Shown here: positions 35,805 to 44,715 of the stretch, one piece after another | Position numbering within the stretch: the first letter of the stretch is position 1 | Layout: every line of letters starts with the position of its first letter | Source of the DNA: Scybalousia_A sp052170555 | GTDB taxonomy: Bacteria > Bacteroidota > Bacteroidia > Bacteroidales > P3 | DNA length: 64,000 nt | Assembly: GCA_052170555.1 (NCBI GenBank) | Contig: JBQNAI010000001.1 | Span: 62,001 to 126,000 of the forward strand | Direction of reading: 5' to 3' | Made by a program: the position numbers and the translations under genes | Notes under the pieces: generated by a model | Databases searched by the model: none | Seen by the model: only the letters and a program-made list of their open reading frames with translations | What the model was told of the DNA's origin: nothing

Positions 35805-36839
35805 ATGTTACAAGATGTAATTAAGGAAAAAATGGCAGAGGTTAAGAAACTTTCTGCTAATACTAAGGATGATTTAGAAAAAATAAGAATAGAATACCTC
35901 GGGAAGAAGGGTTTGATGAATAATTTGTTTATTCAGTTCAAAGATGTTCCTAATGAACATAAAAAAGAGGCGGGGACACTATTAAATGAGCTGAAAAATT
36001 CCATTCAATTAGTAATAGAAACATTAAAACATAAAGTAGAACAACGACAGGAGGAGTTTAAACCTAAGGAAGATTTGACAAAACCTGCTCAAACGCTATC
36101 TCTGGGTAGTATTCATCCATTAACAGTGGTAAGGAAAGAAATAATTGATATATTTTCTCATTTGGGATATACCATTGTAGAAGGTCCGGAGATAGAAGAT
36201 GATTGGCATGTTTTTTCTGCACTGAATTTTCCACCGGAACATCCTGCGAGGGATATGCAAGATACGTTTTTTGTTGAGAACAGAGAAGATGGTAATAATG
36301 TTTTGCTCCGTACCCATACCTCCTCAGTACAGGTCAGAACCATGGAGCATCAACAACCACCGATTCGTATTATCGCACCTGGAAGAGTATTCAGGAATGA
36401 GGCAGTATCAGCACGTGCTCACTGTATTTTTCATCAAATTGAAGGTTTATATATAGATGAAGAAGTAAGTTTTGCTGATTTGAAACAAACTTTACTGTAT
36501 TTTGTAAGAGAATTATTTGGCACTAAAACGAATATTCGTTTACGTCCGTCCTATTTTCCTTTTACGGAACCAAGTGCTGAAATGGATATTTCTTGTACTA
36601 TTTGTAATGGTAAAGGATGTAATATTTGTAAACACACGGGATGGTTAGAAATATTGGGTTGTGGAATGGTAGATCCTAATGTATTACAAGCTTCGGGTAT
36701 TAATCCAGATATCTACTCGGGATTTGCTTTTGGTATGGGGATTGAACGCATTGCCATGTTGAAGTATGATGTTAAGGATTTACGTCAATATTTTGAGAAT
36801 GATATCCGTTTTCTTAATCAGTTTTCTTCTACAATTTAA
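35805..36839 (+). CDS. pheS: phenylalanyl-tRNA synthetase alpha subunit
   Basis: PheS is the catalytic subunit of the PheS2PheT2 synthetase. The N-terminal coiled coil is VIKEKMAEVKKLSANTKDDLEKIRIEYLGKKG. Class II motifs are present: HPLTVVRKEIIDIFSHLGYTIVEGPEIEDDWHVFSALN (motif 1 area), LRTHTSSVQVRTM, GRVFRNEAVSARAHCIFHQIEGL (motif 2), and GFAFGMGIERIAMLKY (motif 3). A cysteine-rich insert CTICNGKGCNICKHTGW is also typical. ATG 35805 is preferred to TTG 35790, giving 344 residues. pheT is not adjacent, which is usual in Bacteroidota. Confidence 0.95.
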   Translation: MLQDVIKEKMAEVKKLSANTKDDLEKIRIEYLGKKGLMNNLFIQFKDVPNEHKKEAGTLLNELKNSIQLVIETLKHKVEQRQEEFKPKEDLTKPAQTLSLGSIHPLTVVRKEIIDIFSHLGYTIVEGPEIEDDWHVFSALNFPPEHPARDMQDTFFVENREDGNNVLLRTHTSSVQVRTMEHQQPPIRIIAPGRVFRNEAVSARAHCIFHQIEGLYIDEEVSFADLKQTLLYFVRELFGTKTNIRLRPSYFPFTEPSAEMDISCTICNGKGCNICKHTGWLEILGCGMVDPNVLQASGINPDIYSGFAFGMGIERIAMLKYDVKDLRQYFENDIRFLNQFSSTI

Positions 36840-36847
36840 ATTTATAT

Positions 36848-37198
36848 ATGTCAATAATATCTATTGAAAATATGCAATTTTATGCCTATAACGGATGTTT
36901 TAAGGAAGAACAAGAAATAGGTACGAATTTTTCTGTTGATATATATTTGGATGTAGATACATCGTTAGCCGAAAAGACAGATGAGGTATCCGATACGGTA
37001 GATTATTCAAAAGTATATATGATAGTTAAACGCGAGATGCAAAAACCTTCTCATTTGTTGGAACATGTAGGCAGACGTATCATTTCTGCCGTCAAAGAAG
37101 AATTTAGAAGTATTGGTAAAGTCACATTGAATATTCGTAAACTTAACCCTCCTGTTGGTGGACAGATGGATTGTGTCGCAATCACATTAGAGGACTAA
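36848..37198 (+). CDS. folB: dihydroneopterin aldolase
   Basis: FolB cleaves dihydroneopterin to hydroxymethyl-dihydropterin in folate synthesis. At 116 residues it is a single tunnelling fold with ENMQFYAYNGCFKEEQEIGTNFSVDIYLDVD, then DTVDYSKVYMIVKREMQKPSHLLEHVGRRI, containing the conserved Y-x-x-V and the LLE segment with the active-site Glu, and a final KVTLNIRKLNPPVGGQMDCVAITLE strand with the catalytic-region Lys. It starts 8 bp after pheS and is probably co-transcribed. Confidence 0.92.
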   Translation: MSIISIENMQFYAYNGCFKEEQEIGTNFSVDIYLDVDTSLAEKTDEVSDTVDYSKVYMIVKREMQKPSHLLEHVGRRIISAVKEEFRSIGKVTLNIRKLNPPVGGQMDCVAITLED

Positions 37199-37324
37199 AT
37201 TACTTGGGAGATTCATAAGAATAAAGTATGACATCTTATAATAATTCTTTGTTATGAAAATTATTATAAAGTCTTCTGTTTATTTTAGGATTATAGTGTT
37301 TTAATTATAACTTATGATTAATAA

Positions 37325-37387
37325 ATTAAAGTGGGACTTTTGTTGATTAAAGTGCGACATTGATAAATTAAAATGCGACATTAACAT
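37325..37387. repeat. three tandem 21-bp units (ATTAAAGTGSGACWTT)
   Basis: ATTAAAGTGGGACTTTT (37325), ATTAAAGTGCGACATTG (37346) and ATTAAAATGCGACATTA (37367) begin exactly 21 bp apart. They lie in the 322-bp gap between the convergent ends of folB and the M64 peptidase. The core GTGGGACTTT recurs at 48670-48728. Nothing else recognisable is in the gap. Confidence 0.75.
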
Positions 37388-37520
37388 CTGTAAGCGAAAA
37401 GCAAAAAAATATCCTTACAATATAATATTTAAATATTGTGTTGGAAAATTTGTATCTATTCTAATTGGTCATAAATATTGTGACTTAAACTATATGATCT
37501 GATTTGCTTTTTACTCTTTA

Positions 37521-38810
37521 TTACTCCGAATAAAGATTTATAATATTTATAATAGCTTTACTACAAACAGGACAAAATGGACTTAGATCCCTCATCATAC
37601 AATGTTGGTATGGGCGGTAAAATCCTGTTTTCTGATAATTTGCACCCTCAAAGACTCCAATCTTATTTTCATATTCTTTGGTTGTCGGAGTTGGAATAGG
37701 AGTGTTTTTTTCAATCATATTGCTCCACTTATTATTAAAATTGACCAATGTTGTAATATTTTTTTCATAAGGTTCAACCGTAGAAGACGTGATTCCTGCC
37801 TGGGAATCGTTATCAGAGTATTCATCTCCAAGACCTGCAAAACTATGAGCGAATTCATGTACAATAACTTCCTTACTTTTCATACCAGTATAGCAAGTAG
37901 CATAGTAGTTGTAGATTCCTCCACCTCCATAGGTATCGCTATTGCAAACCAAAATCATTGCATCACAAGGAATTTCATCTACAACATCATATAAATCCCA
38001 AAGGTTGTGAGTCATTAGATAGCGGGGAGAAGAAAAAGTATTATACTGCAACCCTAAATCACTATTTTTGATATTACTCCCTTCCAATCCTCCTATACCA
38101 CTTTCTGAAGAGTAACGTTCTATTGCCGTTATTTCAATCTTGTCTTTTAGGGACTTGTATGGCTCTTCAGAAAGGATATATTCTGCCATCAATCCTAAAT
38201 TTTGGAACATTTTTACTTTTTCTTCTACTGTGTAACCGATGGGAATAAGTACTAAATCCACACGTCTATTCACTGTACGGTTTGTTTTATTGAAAGTCAT
38301 TAAGTGAGGTTCAGAAGGTTTATTTTTTTTGTTTAATGATTCCATTGGTAATATTTCATTTTTGTCAACTGTGTATCTTACAATTTCTTTCCATTCGTTT
38401 AGACTATCTCTTACAGAGAAGGCTATTTCTACTTCCAAATTATTTTTAGGAAATGGGACAACTATCACTTCTTCGAAATTTCCGCACATTCGTTTTGCCT
38501 CTTCCATTGAAAGCCATTCATTAAATAATGATGAAACACCTTTGGAGAAAATCAGTTTTTGAGTATTTTTTTCATACATACTAATTAAGTAAGCACCATT
38601 GTTAGTATTGTCTATCAAATTTTTATGACTGCCGGAATAGAAAGGGATTTCTTTCATAGATTCTATTGTAAAGTAATCTACATTAACACGTCCAGAATGA
38701 TAGTAGTCAATCCTCAATCCTTTATTTTCAAAATATTGATCCCACTGTGCAAATAGCATAGTAGATAAAAGATTCAAAATAATAGCAGCAATAATTTTTA
38801 TTGATTTCAT
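37521..38810 (-). CDS. secreted M64 (IgA peptidase family) metallopeptidase
   Basis: A 429-residue exported zinc peptidase of family M64, named for a clostridial IgA protease. A signal peptide (IIAAIILNLLSTMLFAQ) precedes an N-terminal beta domain, then VDLVLIPIGYTVEEK and the catalytic site HEFAHSFAGLGDEY at H318, E319 and H322, matching the M64 signature HExxHxxxGLxDEY. The tail has CMMRDLSPFCPVCSKAI, two conserved cysteine turns. No T9SS sorting domain is present, so it may stay in the periplasm or leave by another route. ATG 38810 is chosen over a TTG four codons upstream. Substrate unknown; host glycoproteins are possible. Confidence 0.9.
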   Translation of the reverse strand: MKSIKIIAAIILNLLSTMLFAQWDQYFENKGLRIDYYHSGRVNVDYFTIESMKEIPFYSGSHKNLIDNTNNGAYLISMYEKNTQKLIFSKGVSSLFNEWLSMEEAKRMCGNFEEVIVVPFPKNNLEVEIAFSVRDSLNEWKEIVRYTVDKNEILPMESLNKKNKPSEPHLMTFNKTNRTVNRRVDLVLIPIGYTVEEKVKMFQNLGLMAEYILSEEPYKSLKDKIEITAIERYSSESGIGGLEGSNIKNSDLGLQYNTFSSPRYLMTHNLWDLYDVVDEIPCDAMILVCNSDTYGGGGIYNYYATCYTGMKSKEVIVHEFAHSFAGLGDEYSDNDSQAGITSSTVEPYEKNITTLVNFNNKWSNMIEKNTPIPTPTTKEYENKIGVFEGANYQKTGFYRPYQHCMMRDLSPFCPVCSKAIINIINLYSE

Positions 38811-38830
38811 TGTCTTTAACAATTTTTGTG

Positions 38831-38838
38831 CAAAGATA
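38831..38838 (-). promoter_or_regulatory. -7 box for the M64 peptidase
   Basis: The minus strand reads TATCTTTG, 20 bp before ATG 38810. Confidence 0.55.
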
Positions 38839-38883
38839 CAAATTATTTGTATTTGGAATAAAAAAATATTTAAATCATTTAAG

Positions 38884-38926
38884 AAGTCAGATAAAACAGA
38901 AAAGGAGATAAGCAGTTATCTGACTT
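38884..38926. repeat. 11-bp perfect inverted repeat
   Basis: AAGTCAGATAA (38884-38894) and TTATCTGACTT (38916-38926) form a stem, 45 bp upstream of the M64 peptidase promoter. It could be an upstream terminator or an operator. Elsewhere the 512-bp gap 38811-39322 has a weak CGTC-spaced stretch at 39060-39115 and the hairpin at 39241, but no gene. Confidence 0.45.
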
Positions 38927-39240
38927 ACCCCCTTTGAACATTAAAGGAACAATTATAATAATGTTTTAGGCACTATTCTTAGTTTTACATTTGCAAAGTT
39001 ACAACCATTATTTAACCTGTACAATACCCAAAAGTTGGTATTTTTTCATTTTTGCCTTAAACATACCGTCCACATATACTATTACTGCGTCTTATAGACG
39101 TTTTAGATGGGCGTAATACAAGTTTTTACTTTACTCATTACTTAAATTTTGCAGTTGAATACTCAAACAATATTAGTGCAATAATTTATAAACATTATAT
39201 ATAAGAGTACATTTTTCGTAAAATGTATATCAAGCCCAAT

Positions 39241-39276
39241 AACATATCTCATCTTAAAAAAAAGATGAGATATGTT
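39241..39276 (-). terminator. terminator hairpin of the exbB-exbD-tonB unit
   Basis: AACATATCTCATCTT (39241-39255) pairs perfectly with AAGATGAGATATGTT (39262-39276) around an A6 loop, 46 bp beyond the tonB-like stop. A 15-bp stem like this is strong, although no long U-run follows. Confidence 0.65.
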
Positions 39277-39322
39277 AAACTTATACATTGTAAAATATCT
39301 TTTTTCATAGTAGTTTAGTATA

Positions 39323-40063
39323 CTATCTTACAAACTTATATGTAATAGTCCCTTTTTGAACTTCAGGAGCACTCTCTTTTGCTGAGAATTTTGAACGTTT
39401 GGCTGCTTGTTCGCAAGTACGCCAAATATTTGTATTCATGATGGTTGTTCCTGGTTCTCCTCCGATAGCTTCTATCACGTTACCTTGCTGGTCTACTTTG
39501 ATAGCGACTACTACTTTTCCTGTTTCTGTTCTGTTTGTTTTAGGAGTAGACAAACTTTTAGCACCTCTACCATTCAAAGAAAAGGATGTCCCCGAATTTA
39601 CAGTACCACCACCATATTCTCCTGTGCCGTTACCTGTTCCCTTAGAAGACCCTTCACCTCCTTCTGCCCCATTTCCACTTCCCTTTTCCTTAATTTTCCC
39701 TTTAGAGAACAAGGCAGTCTGATCTATTATTTCTTCTTCCTGATTAGATTGTTTTTTTATATTTTTTTTTGTTTTTCTTGCAGTCAAAGGAACGTCTTCT
39801 GAACTCTGAGTTACAGATGACTCTTGATGATCATTAGATGCTGCCATTCTTTCATCGGAGGTTAGCCCACCTCCCTGTATTCCCTGCAGTTCATCTGTAG
39901 ATTCTGTTAAAGCATTTTGACTCATTTCTACACCTATTTCTGCTGGTGGCGGATCTTGATATGGCAGACCAACAATTAAGAGCAATATTAGTGCAGAACC
40001 ATGTAACAATAGGGTAATACCCATACTAAGAGATTTTCTCTCTTTGTCATTGTGTTTTTTCAT
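39323..40063 (-). CDS. TonB-like energy transducer
   Basis: A 246-residue protein with a short cytoplasmic N-terminus, one transmembrane helix (ITLLLHGSALILLLIVGLPY) and the conserved PPPAEIGVEM stretch. A long periplasmic region of low complexity follows (Ser, Gly, Glu and Lys rich, with GNGAEGGEGSSKGTGNGTGEYGGG). The C-terminal domain (TETGKVVVAIKVDQQGNVIEAIGGEPGTT...AKRSKFS...QKGTITYKFVR) is TonB_C-like. With ExbB and ExbD, encoded just upstream, it transmits proton-motive force to outer-membrane receptors. It follows exbD by 3 bp. Confidence 0.85.
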   Translation of the reverse strand: MKKHNDKERKSLSMGITLLLHGSALILLLIVGLPYQDPPPAEIGVEMSQNALTESTDELQGIQGGGLTSDERMAASNDHQESSVTQSSEDVPLTARKTKKNIKKQSNQEEEIIDQTALFSKGKIKEKGSGNGAEGGEGSSKGTGNGTGEYGGGTVNSGTSFSLNGRGAKSLSTPKTNRTETGKVVVAIKVDQQGNVIEAIGGEPGTTIMNTNIWRTCEQAAKRSKFSAKESAPEVQKGTITYKFVR

Positions 40064-40066
40064 TGT

Positions 40067-40501
40067 TTATCTTGTTGTCATACCATTTGAGGATGGGGCT
40101 TCTGTTGCAAGAATAACCTTATGTTTTGTATTATTACGTTGATTTACATGATTGACCACGTCTATAACATTAACAATGTATTGTACTGGTACAGATTTAT
40201 CCGCATGCAATTTTACAGTACCCTCTTGTGTATCAGATAATAATGCTTCTAAATAAGATTCCATTTCTTCTAATGACTTAGGTTGATTTTCAACGTAGTA
40301 AGTCATCTTCTCGTCAATAGATACTGTTACGTTCTGTTTTGCTATTGTTTGTCCAGATGTAGATTGTGGTAGTAGCATTTTGATAGCGTTCGGACTGATC
40401 AATGTACTTGTTAACATAAAAAATATTAACAATAAAAACACAAGGTCAGACATAGAAGAGGAATTGAACTGCGGTGTAATTTTATTACTACTTCGGATCA
40501 T
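40067..40501 (-). CDS. exbD: biopolymer transporter ExbD
   Basis: ExbD is the small stator subunit of the TonB energising complex. At 144 residues it has one N-terminal transmembrane helix (SDLVFLLLIFFMLTSTLI) with the essential Asp at its start, in MSDLVFLLLIFFML, and a periplasmic domain with KMLLPQST and VKLHADKSVPVQYIVNVIDVVN. Genes run exbB, exbD, tonB-like, with gaps of 12 and 3 bp. Confidence 0.93.
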   Translation of the reverse strand: MIRSSNKITPQFNSSSMSDLVFLLLIFFMLTSTLISPNAIKMLLPQSTSGQTIAKQNVTVSIDEKMTYYVENQPKSLEEMESYLEALLSDTQEGTVKLHADKSVPVQYIVNVIDVVNHVNQRNNTKHKVILATEAPSSNGMTTR

Positions 40502-40513
40502 AATAAGAAAAAT

Positions 40514-41200
40514 TTATGCAGCAGGTTCATGTAATAAATCCATAAATTCATTGGTACGACTTTCAAGGATGAATATTACCTTGTTAATTCTCCCTACCAG
40601 GACGCTATAGAGGAATGAAGCTATAAGTCCTACAATTAATCCTCCCACAGTTGTTACCATCGCTTCGTAAATACCACTTGACAATAGCTGTATGTCTATA
40701 TTATTCCCGGCATTTGCCATATCGAAAAAAGCTTTTATCATACCCGTTACTGTACCAAGAAAACCTATAGAAGGGGCTAGATTGCTAATGGTTGCAAGCA
40801 TTGAAACCCCACTTTCTAATTTTGCAACTTCCATTTTACCTACATTTTCTATTGCTTGGTTGATATCATTTAGAGGTCTTCCCATACGAGATAATCCCTT
40901 ACCTATCATTCTTCCAATAGGAGAGTCATTAGACATGCAAAGATTTTTTGCACCTTGCAGATCGCTGTTATGGATACAGTTCTTGACATGGTTCATAAAA
41001 GATGTGTCTTCTTTTAGTGCTTTGTTGAGAGCAAGGTATCTTTCTATGAATAAATAAATGACTACAACAGAAAGGATAGCCAGTACGACCATCAACCATC
41101 CTCCTGCCTTGGCAAGAGAAAATAGATTCAGAGTTTTAATCGTTGTTTGTGCCGTTTGCTCAGCTGCACTACTTACTTGCAATAAGATTGTATTTAACAT
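40514..41200 (-). CDS. exbB: MotA/TolQ/ExbB proton channel protein
   Basis: A 228-residue ExbB homologue with three transmembrane helices: one near residues 35-55 (GWLMVVLAILSVVVIYLFIERYLAL) and two late ones (SMLATISNLAPSIGFLGTVTGMIKAFFDMA and GIYEAMVTTVGGLIVGLIASFLYSVLV). The P-x-x-GLLGTV-type motif PSIGFLGTVTGM and the TTxxGLxVG motif line the proton path with ExbD. The N-terminus extends by about 20 residues, as is common in Bacteroidota. First gene of the three-gene unit; no clear -7 box was found. Confidence 0.93.
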   Translation of the reverse strand: MLNTILLQVSSAAEQTAQTTIKTLNLFSLAKAGGWLMVVLAILSVVVIYLFIERYLALNKALKEDTSFMNHVKNCIHNSDLQGAKNLCMSNDSPIGRMIGKGLSRMGRPLNDINQAIENVGKMEVAKLESGVSMLATISNLAPSIGFLGTVTGMIKAFFDMANAGNNIDIQLLSSGIYEAMVTTVGGLIVGLIASFLYSVLVGRINKVIFILESRTNEFMDLLHEPAA

Positions 41201-41226
41201 TCTAGTTAATTGTTTTTTTTGATTAG

Positions 41227-42849
41227 TTATTGTTTTTTTATTATTATCTTTTCCGCTTTTATACCGTTTGAAGTCGTGATATGAACAATAAATGTTCCAC
41301 TACCTAACGTAGAAGTATGCAATTCTTTTGGTAATGTATTTGAGACATAAACCAAACTTCCTAACAGAGAGTATATCTCAATTTTTTGTATATCATTTAG
41401 ATTGCCTCTATAAAAGAAATTTATAACATCAGATGCAGGATTTGGGAATATAGAGATATTCTCCTCAACGGACATATCACTCTGCAAACTTGAGGAAGCG
41501 GTAGAAAAAATTAAATCTTCACTCCAAAGACCATAGACCGTAGAGTCCATAACTGTATCTACGGGATTTCCTGTTACAGGATCATTAACTACAGTATCAA
41601 AAGAAATATCACAAACAGTACGAACCTTAACTTTATATTCGTTGTTAATAATCAAACCAGCAGGAAGGAAAACAGGGTTGTCTTTGACAAGAAATGATTT
41701 GTTAGGGTAAGGATCTTTTTTATTAGCAAAAGCAACCTCCCATTGATGTTCGCCTTCCTGGCCAGGAGACCAACTAATTTTTGCTGTAATATGAGTGACA
41801 TTGTCTAAATGTAACCCCAGGACTTTCTCGCATAGAGCAGGAAGAGTGTGAAAAGGACGCATAAGACTCCATTCACTATTCATATCGGGACATACGGCAC
41901 GAACATAACTTGTATAAGAACGATTACTTTCCAGATTTTTAAGAATTATATTATTATTTTCCACAATAACTTTATTACCTTCACCAAGAGTATGTCCAGA
42001 TAAATCGTATTCAATCTCAAATTTAGTCTGTCCTTCTTGAGCTTTCCACTTTAATCCAACCTCATCGGTTTTTACGTACACGGTATCTAAATTAGTAGGA
42101 ACTAACCCGCAAGCGTGAAGTGTTATAAAAGATTTTTGTGGGGAATAGGCGGTATCAGAATATTTATTAGTGTATTTATTAATGGTCCAAATACGGTAAT
42201 AGTATGTAGAGGAGGCTTCTAGATTAATGAGTTCTGATGTAATTATTTTGGGATATACTTTATTGGAATTGAAAGTGCTTCTCGTGTATTCCGTTCCTGT
42301 GAGACCTAAGGTAGGATTTGGTGATTTTGAATATACGAATCCGCAATCAACCAACTCAAAGGAGTTTCCTGCAGAGTCAATAGTCCCTTTCAAAGAGGCT
42401 GTTGTCAAAGAGACGCTTTCAACAGGTTCCGCTGTTGAATAATCATTGATAGGAGATATAGTACTAAAATAAAATTTATCGGAATAAACGAATTCTGTAT
42501 CTGAATTTTTTGCTTTAAAAGTTATAAAAGCTTTCACCCAATATTGCGTTCCGGGTTGTAGAAAATCATCAAAATTTACTATTTCTCGGGAATAAATTTC
42601 ATTTTTTTTCGCGGCAGTTTCTTGATATGTTATGGTATCACCCTGCATTGGATTGTTGACCGGAGCATATACGAATCCCCTTTTAGCAATTGTAGGCATT
42701 TTTGTGCCAAGATTCTGAATACTCCCTCTAAATTTAACAGTTGTCGCTTTTATGTTATCAACACTCAGAACAGTTATTGTAGGCTCTGCATTAACATAAC
42801 AACTTGCGATTATTAAGCATAATATAAATAAAATATCTCTCTTTTTCAT
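41227..42849 (-). CDS. secreted fibronectin-III-like protein with T9SS type A sorting domain
   Basis: A 540-residue exported protein. The signal peptide (ILFILCLIIASCYVNA) is followed by four or so beta-sandwich modules resembling fibronectin III (TILSVDNIKATTVKFRGSI..., TTASLKGTIDSAGNSFE..., KTDEVGLKWKAQEGQTKFEIEYD..., THITAKISWSPGQEGEHQWEVAF...). It ends in a T9SS type A C-terminal domain from about residue 468 (IFPNPASDVINFFYRG, YSLLGSLVYV, GTFIVHITTSNGIKAEKIIIKK). It should therefore be exported by the gldKLMN machine encoded at 14.7-19.8 kb and attached to the surface or released. No enzymatic domain was seen; adhesion is a guess. Confidence 0.88.
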   Translation of the reverse strand: MKKRDILFILCLIIASCYVNAEPTITVLSVDNIKATTVKFRGSIQNLGTKMPTIAKRGFVYAPVNNPMQGDTITYQETAAKKNEIYSREIVNFDDFLQPGTQYWVKAFITFKAKNSDTEFVYSDKFYFSTISPINDYSTAEPVESVSLTTASLKGTIDSAGNSFELVDCGFVYSKSPNPTLGLTGTEYTRSTFNSNKVYPKIITSELINLEASSTYYYRIWTINKYTNKYSDTAYSPQKSFITLHACGLVPTNLDTVYVKTDEVGLKWKAQEGQTKFEIEYDLSGHTLGEGNKVIVENNNIILKNLESNRSYTSYVRAVCPDMNSEWSLMRPFHTLPALCEKVLGLHLDNVTHITAKISWSPGQEGEHQWEVAFANKKDPYPNKSFLVKDNPVFLPAGLIINNEYKVKVRTVCDISFDTVVNDPVTGNPVDTVMDSTVYGLWSEDLIFSTASSSLQSDMSVEENISIFPNPASDVINFFYRGNLNDIQKIEIYSLLGSLVYVSNTLPKELHTSTLGSGTFIVHITTSNGIKAEKIIIKKQ

Positions 42850-42878
42850 CTTGAAAATATGTTTTATATAACTAGCGG

Positions 42879-42886
42879 CAAATGTA
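42879..42886 (-). promoter_or_regulatory. -7 box for the T9SS cargo gene
   Basis: The minus strand reads TACATTTG, 29 bp before ATG 42849. It separates this gene from lnt upstream. Confidence 0.5.
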
Positions 42887-42922
42887 CAAAAAAAAACTTT
42901 ATTACAATATAATTTTGTAGAC

Positions 42923-44626
42923 TTATTTTATTTCTTCTTTATTTTCAGTCTTCTTTTTTATAATTGAATAAAGCAAAAGAAGAACAGAGAAAAATGCAAA
43001 TGGTTGCATAATCATATCGCCATGTTTGGTGAAAAAAGTTTTATTTTTTAGCAAAGGGATATTATATTCAAATACTTCCTGCTCCCAATATTTTCCTCTA
43101 CTTATGGTTTCTCCTCTAGCATTCACTAGACCTGAGAATCCGGTATTTGCACAAATAGATACATATCGTCTATTTTCTATAGCTCGCAAACGACTCATAG
43201 CGAAATATTGTTTATAACCAGGAGTGTCTCCCCACCAACCGACATTAGTAATTATTTGTAGGAAATCTGCTCCGTTTTTTACAAACATTCGTGTATAATT
43301 ACCATCTATACTTTCCCAACATATAGGAACGCCGATAGTGGTTTGATTGGTTTTACTGTAAAAGTTAGAGATAGATGTATCAATACCTAATGTACCTACA
43401 CTGCCTCCCATATTCAAAGCAAGTTTTTCTACGAAAGGTAAATATTTTTTGAAAGGTAATTTTTCTACACCCACAACTAATATGCTTTTATGCCTTAACT
43501 GGATATCGTTTTGAGAGGATGTCTTATTAAACATTAAAGCTGTGTTGCAAGATTCGTAATATCTTTTTGGAATATTAGGAATTTCTCTGGCAGCTTCAGA
43601 TTTTGTACCATACGGAAGTATTTTACGAGAAGACATTCCCGCTATAATTTCGCAATTTTTAGTGTTTTTAATAAAGTGCTTTAATGTTTCTATACTAGGA
43701 ACTCTATCCAGTAAATCCTCCCATGCATATTCTTGAATACAACTTTCAGGAAGAATTAGGTAGTTGGTATTTTCGTTCAATACTGGTGTTGCTATTTTTT
43801 TTATCCTTGTAATAACTTGTTCGGGAGATAAAATATATTGCTCATTATATGGGTCTAAATTGGGTTGAACTATCAACACGTTTGCATTTTTTGTGTGATT
43901 ATCGTGGTAATTTGTCCATAAAATAAATGACCATACGATAGGAACGACAATAATAGTTATTGCAAAAAACATGTATTTATATCTTTGAAAATAAGATGAC
44001 ACTTTAGAGGATTCTTTTTTGACAAGAGCAAATTCTTTTCTGAAAGTAATTTTTTGAAATGGCTTCTTGTATTGATATTTTGATATAATAAGAAAATAGA
44101 TTAGGATATTGCTTAGTAATATCCATAAAGTGCCACCTTCCATTCCTAAAACACTATACCATTGAATCAAAATAGGATAGCTGGCAAAAGAATTTCCAAG
44201 ATTAAGCCATGGAAAGTTGATATCCCAAGAAAATTGCAAATATTCTAAAGCAATCCAATAAAATAAAATAAAAAAGTAAGCACTTTGTCGCTGTTTTACA
44301 ATTTTTTTTGAAAAGGAATACAACTGAAAAACAAAACTCATAAACGTAGCTTCAGCCACAGGAATCACGTAACCCCAAAAAGATGCATTACCAATCCACC
44401 ATGTGTTAGCAAAAGAAAAAATAAAAAAAGCTGGGTATGAATAAATAAATATTGCTATTGGACTAAATTTTCCAGAGGTATTGTTATTCGCAATGAAATC
44501 TTCTATAAACAGCAAAGGAATGAAAGCGATAAGCATTAAGAATCCCATACTCATTACATTCACCCAAGATAATGCCATTAAGCCCCCGGATAATAAAGAC
44601 AAAAGCCATAGATATTTTTTATTCAT
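42923..44626 (-). CDS. lnt: apolipoprotein N-acyltransferase
   Basis: Lnt adds the third acyl chain to the N-terminal cysteine of lipoproteins at the periplasmic face of the inner membrane. About seven transmembrane helices occupy the first 230 residues and the C-terminus. The nitrilase-like domain supplies the triad: Glu in LILPESCIQEYAWEDLL, Lys in the LPFKKYLPFVE segment, and Cys in VPICWESIDG. YTRMFVKNGADFLQIITNVGWWGDTPGYKQYFAMSRLRAIENRR is typical. At 567 residues it is slightly long, with a basic cytoplasmic loop after the fifth helix. Several predicted lipoproteins in this window would be substrates. Confidence 0.93.
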   Translation of the reverse strand: MNKKYLWLLSLLSGGLMALSWVNVMSMGFLMLIAFIPLLFIEDFIANNNTSGKFSPIAIFIYSYPAFFIFSFANTWWIGNASFWGYVIPVAEATFMSFVFQLYSFSKKIVKQRQSAYFFILFYWIALEYLQFSWDINFPWLNLGNSFASYPILIQWYSVLGMEGGTLWILLSNILIYFLIISKYQYKKPFQKITFRKEFALVKKESSKVSSYFQRYKYMFFAITIIVVPIVWSFILWTNYHDNHTKNANVLIVQPNLDPYNEQYILSPEQVITRIKKIATPVLNENTNYLILPESCIQEYAWEDLLDRVPSIETLKHFIKNTKNCEIIAGMSSRKILPYGTKSEAAREIPNIPKRYYESCNTALMFNKTSSQNDIQLRHKSILVVGVEKLPFKKYLPFVEKLALNMGGSVGTLGIDTSISNFYSKTNQTTIGVPICWESIDGNYTRMFVKNGADFLQIITNVGWWGDTPGYKQYFAMSRLRAIENRRYVSICANTGFSGLVNARGETISRGKYWEQEVFEYNIPLLKNKTFFTKHGDMIMQPFAFFSVLLLLYSIIKKKTENKEEIK

Positions 44627-44715
44627 TTCTTTGCTTGCTTGTGCAGTATTGATAAATATTTATCCTTATTGCATATTATTTATTTTTTACACTCGGATAA
44701 TCTTTACTCGTCTAC

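Noticed and set aside
38986..39046. TACATTTG at 38986-38993 followed by an AATACC/GGTATT hairpin with a T-run, which could be a tiny sRNA gene.
   Set aside because: The product would be only about 50 nt and the stem has six pairs; the evidence is too thin.
39060..39115. CGTC motifs about 21-24 bp apart, possibly a degenerate member of the GACSGTC array.
   Set aside because: Spacing drifts and the units share too few bases to claim a repeat.
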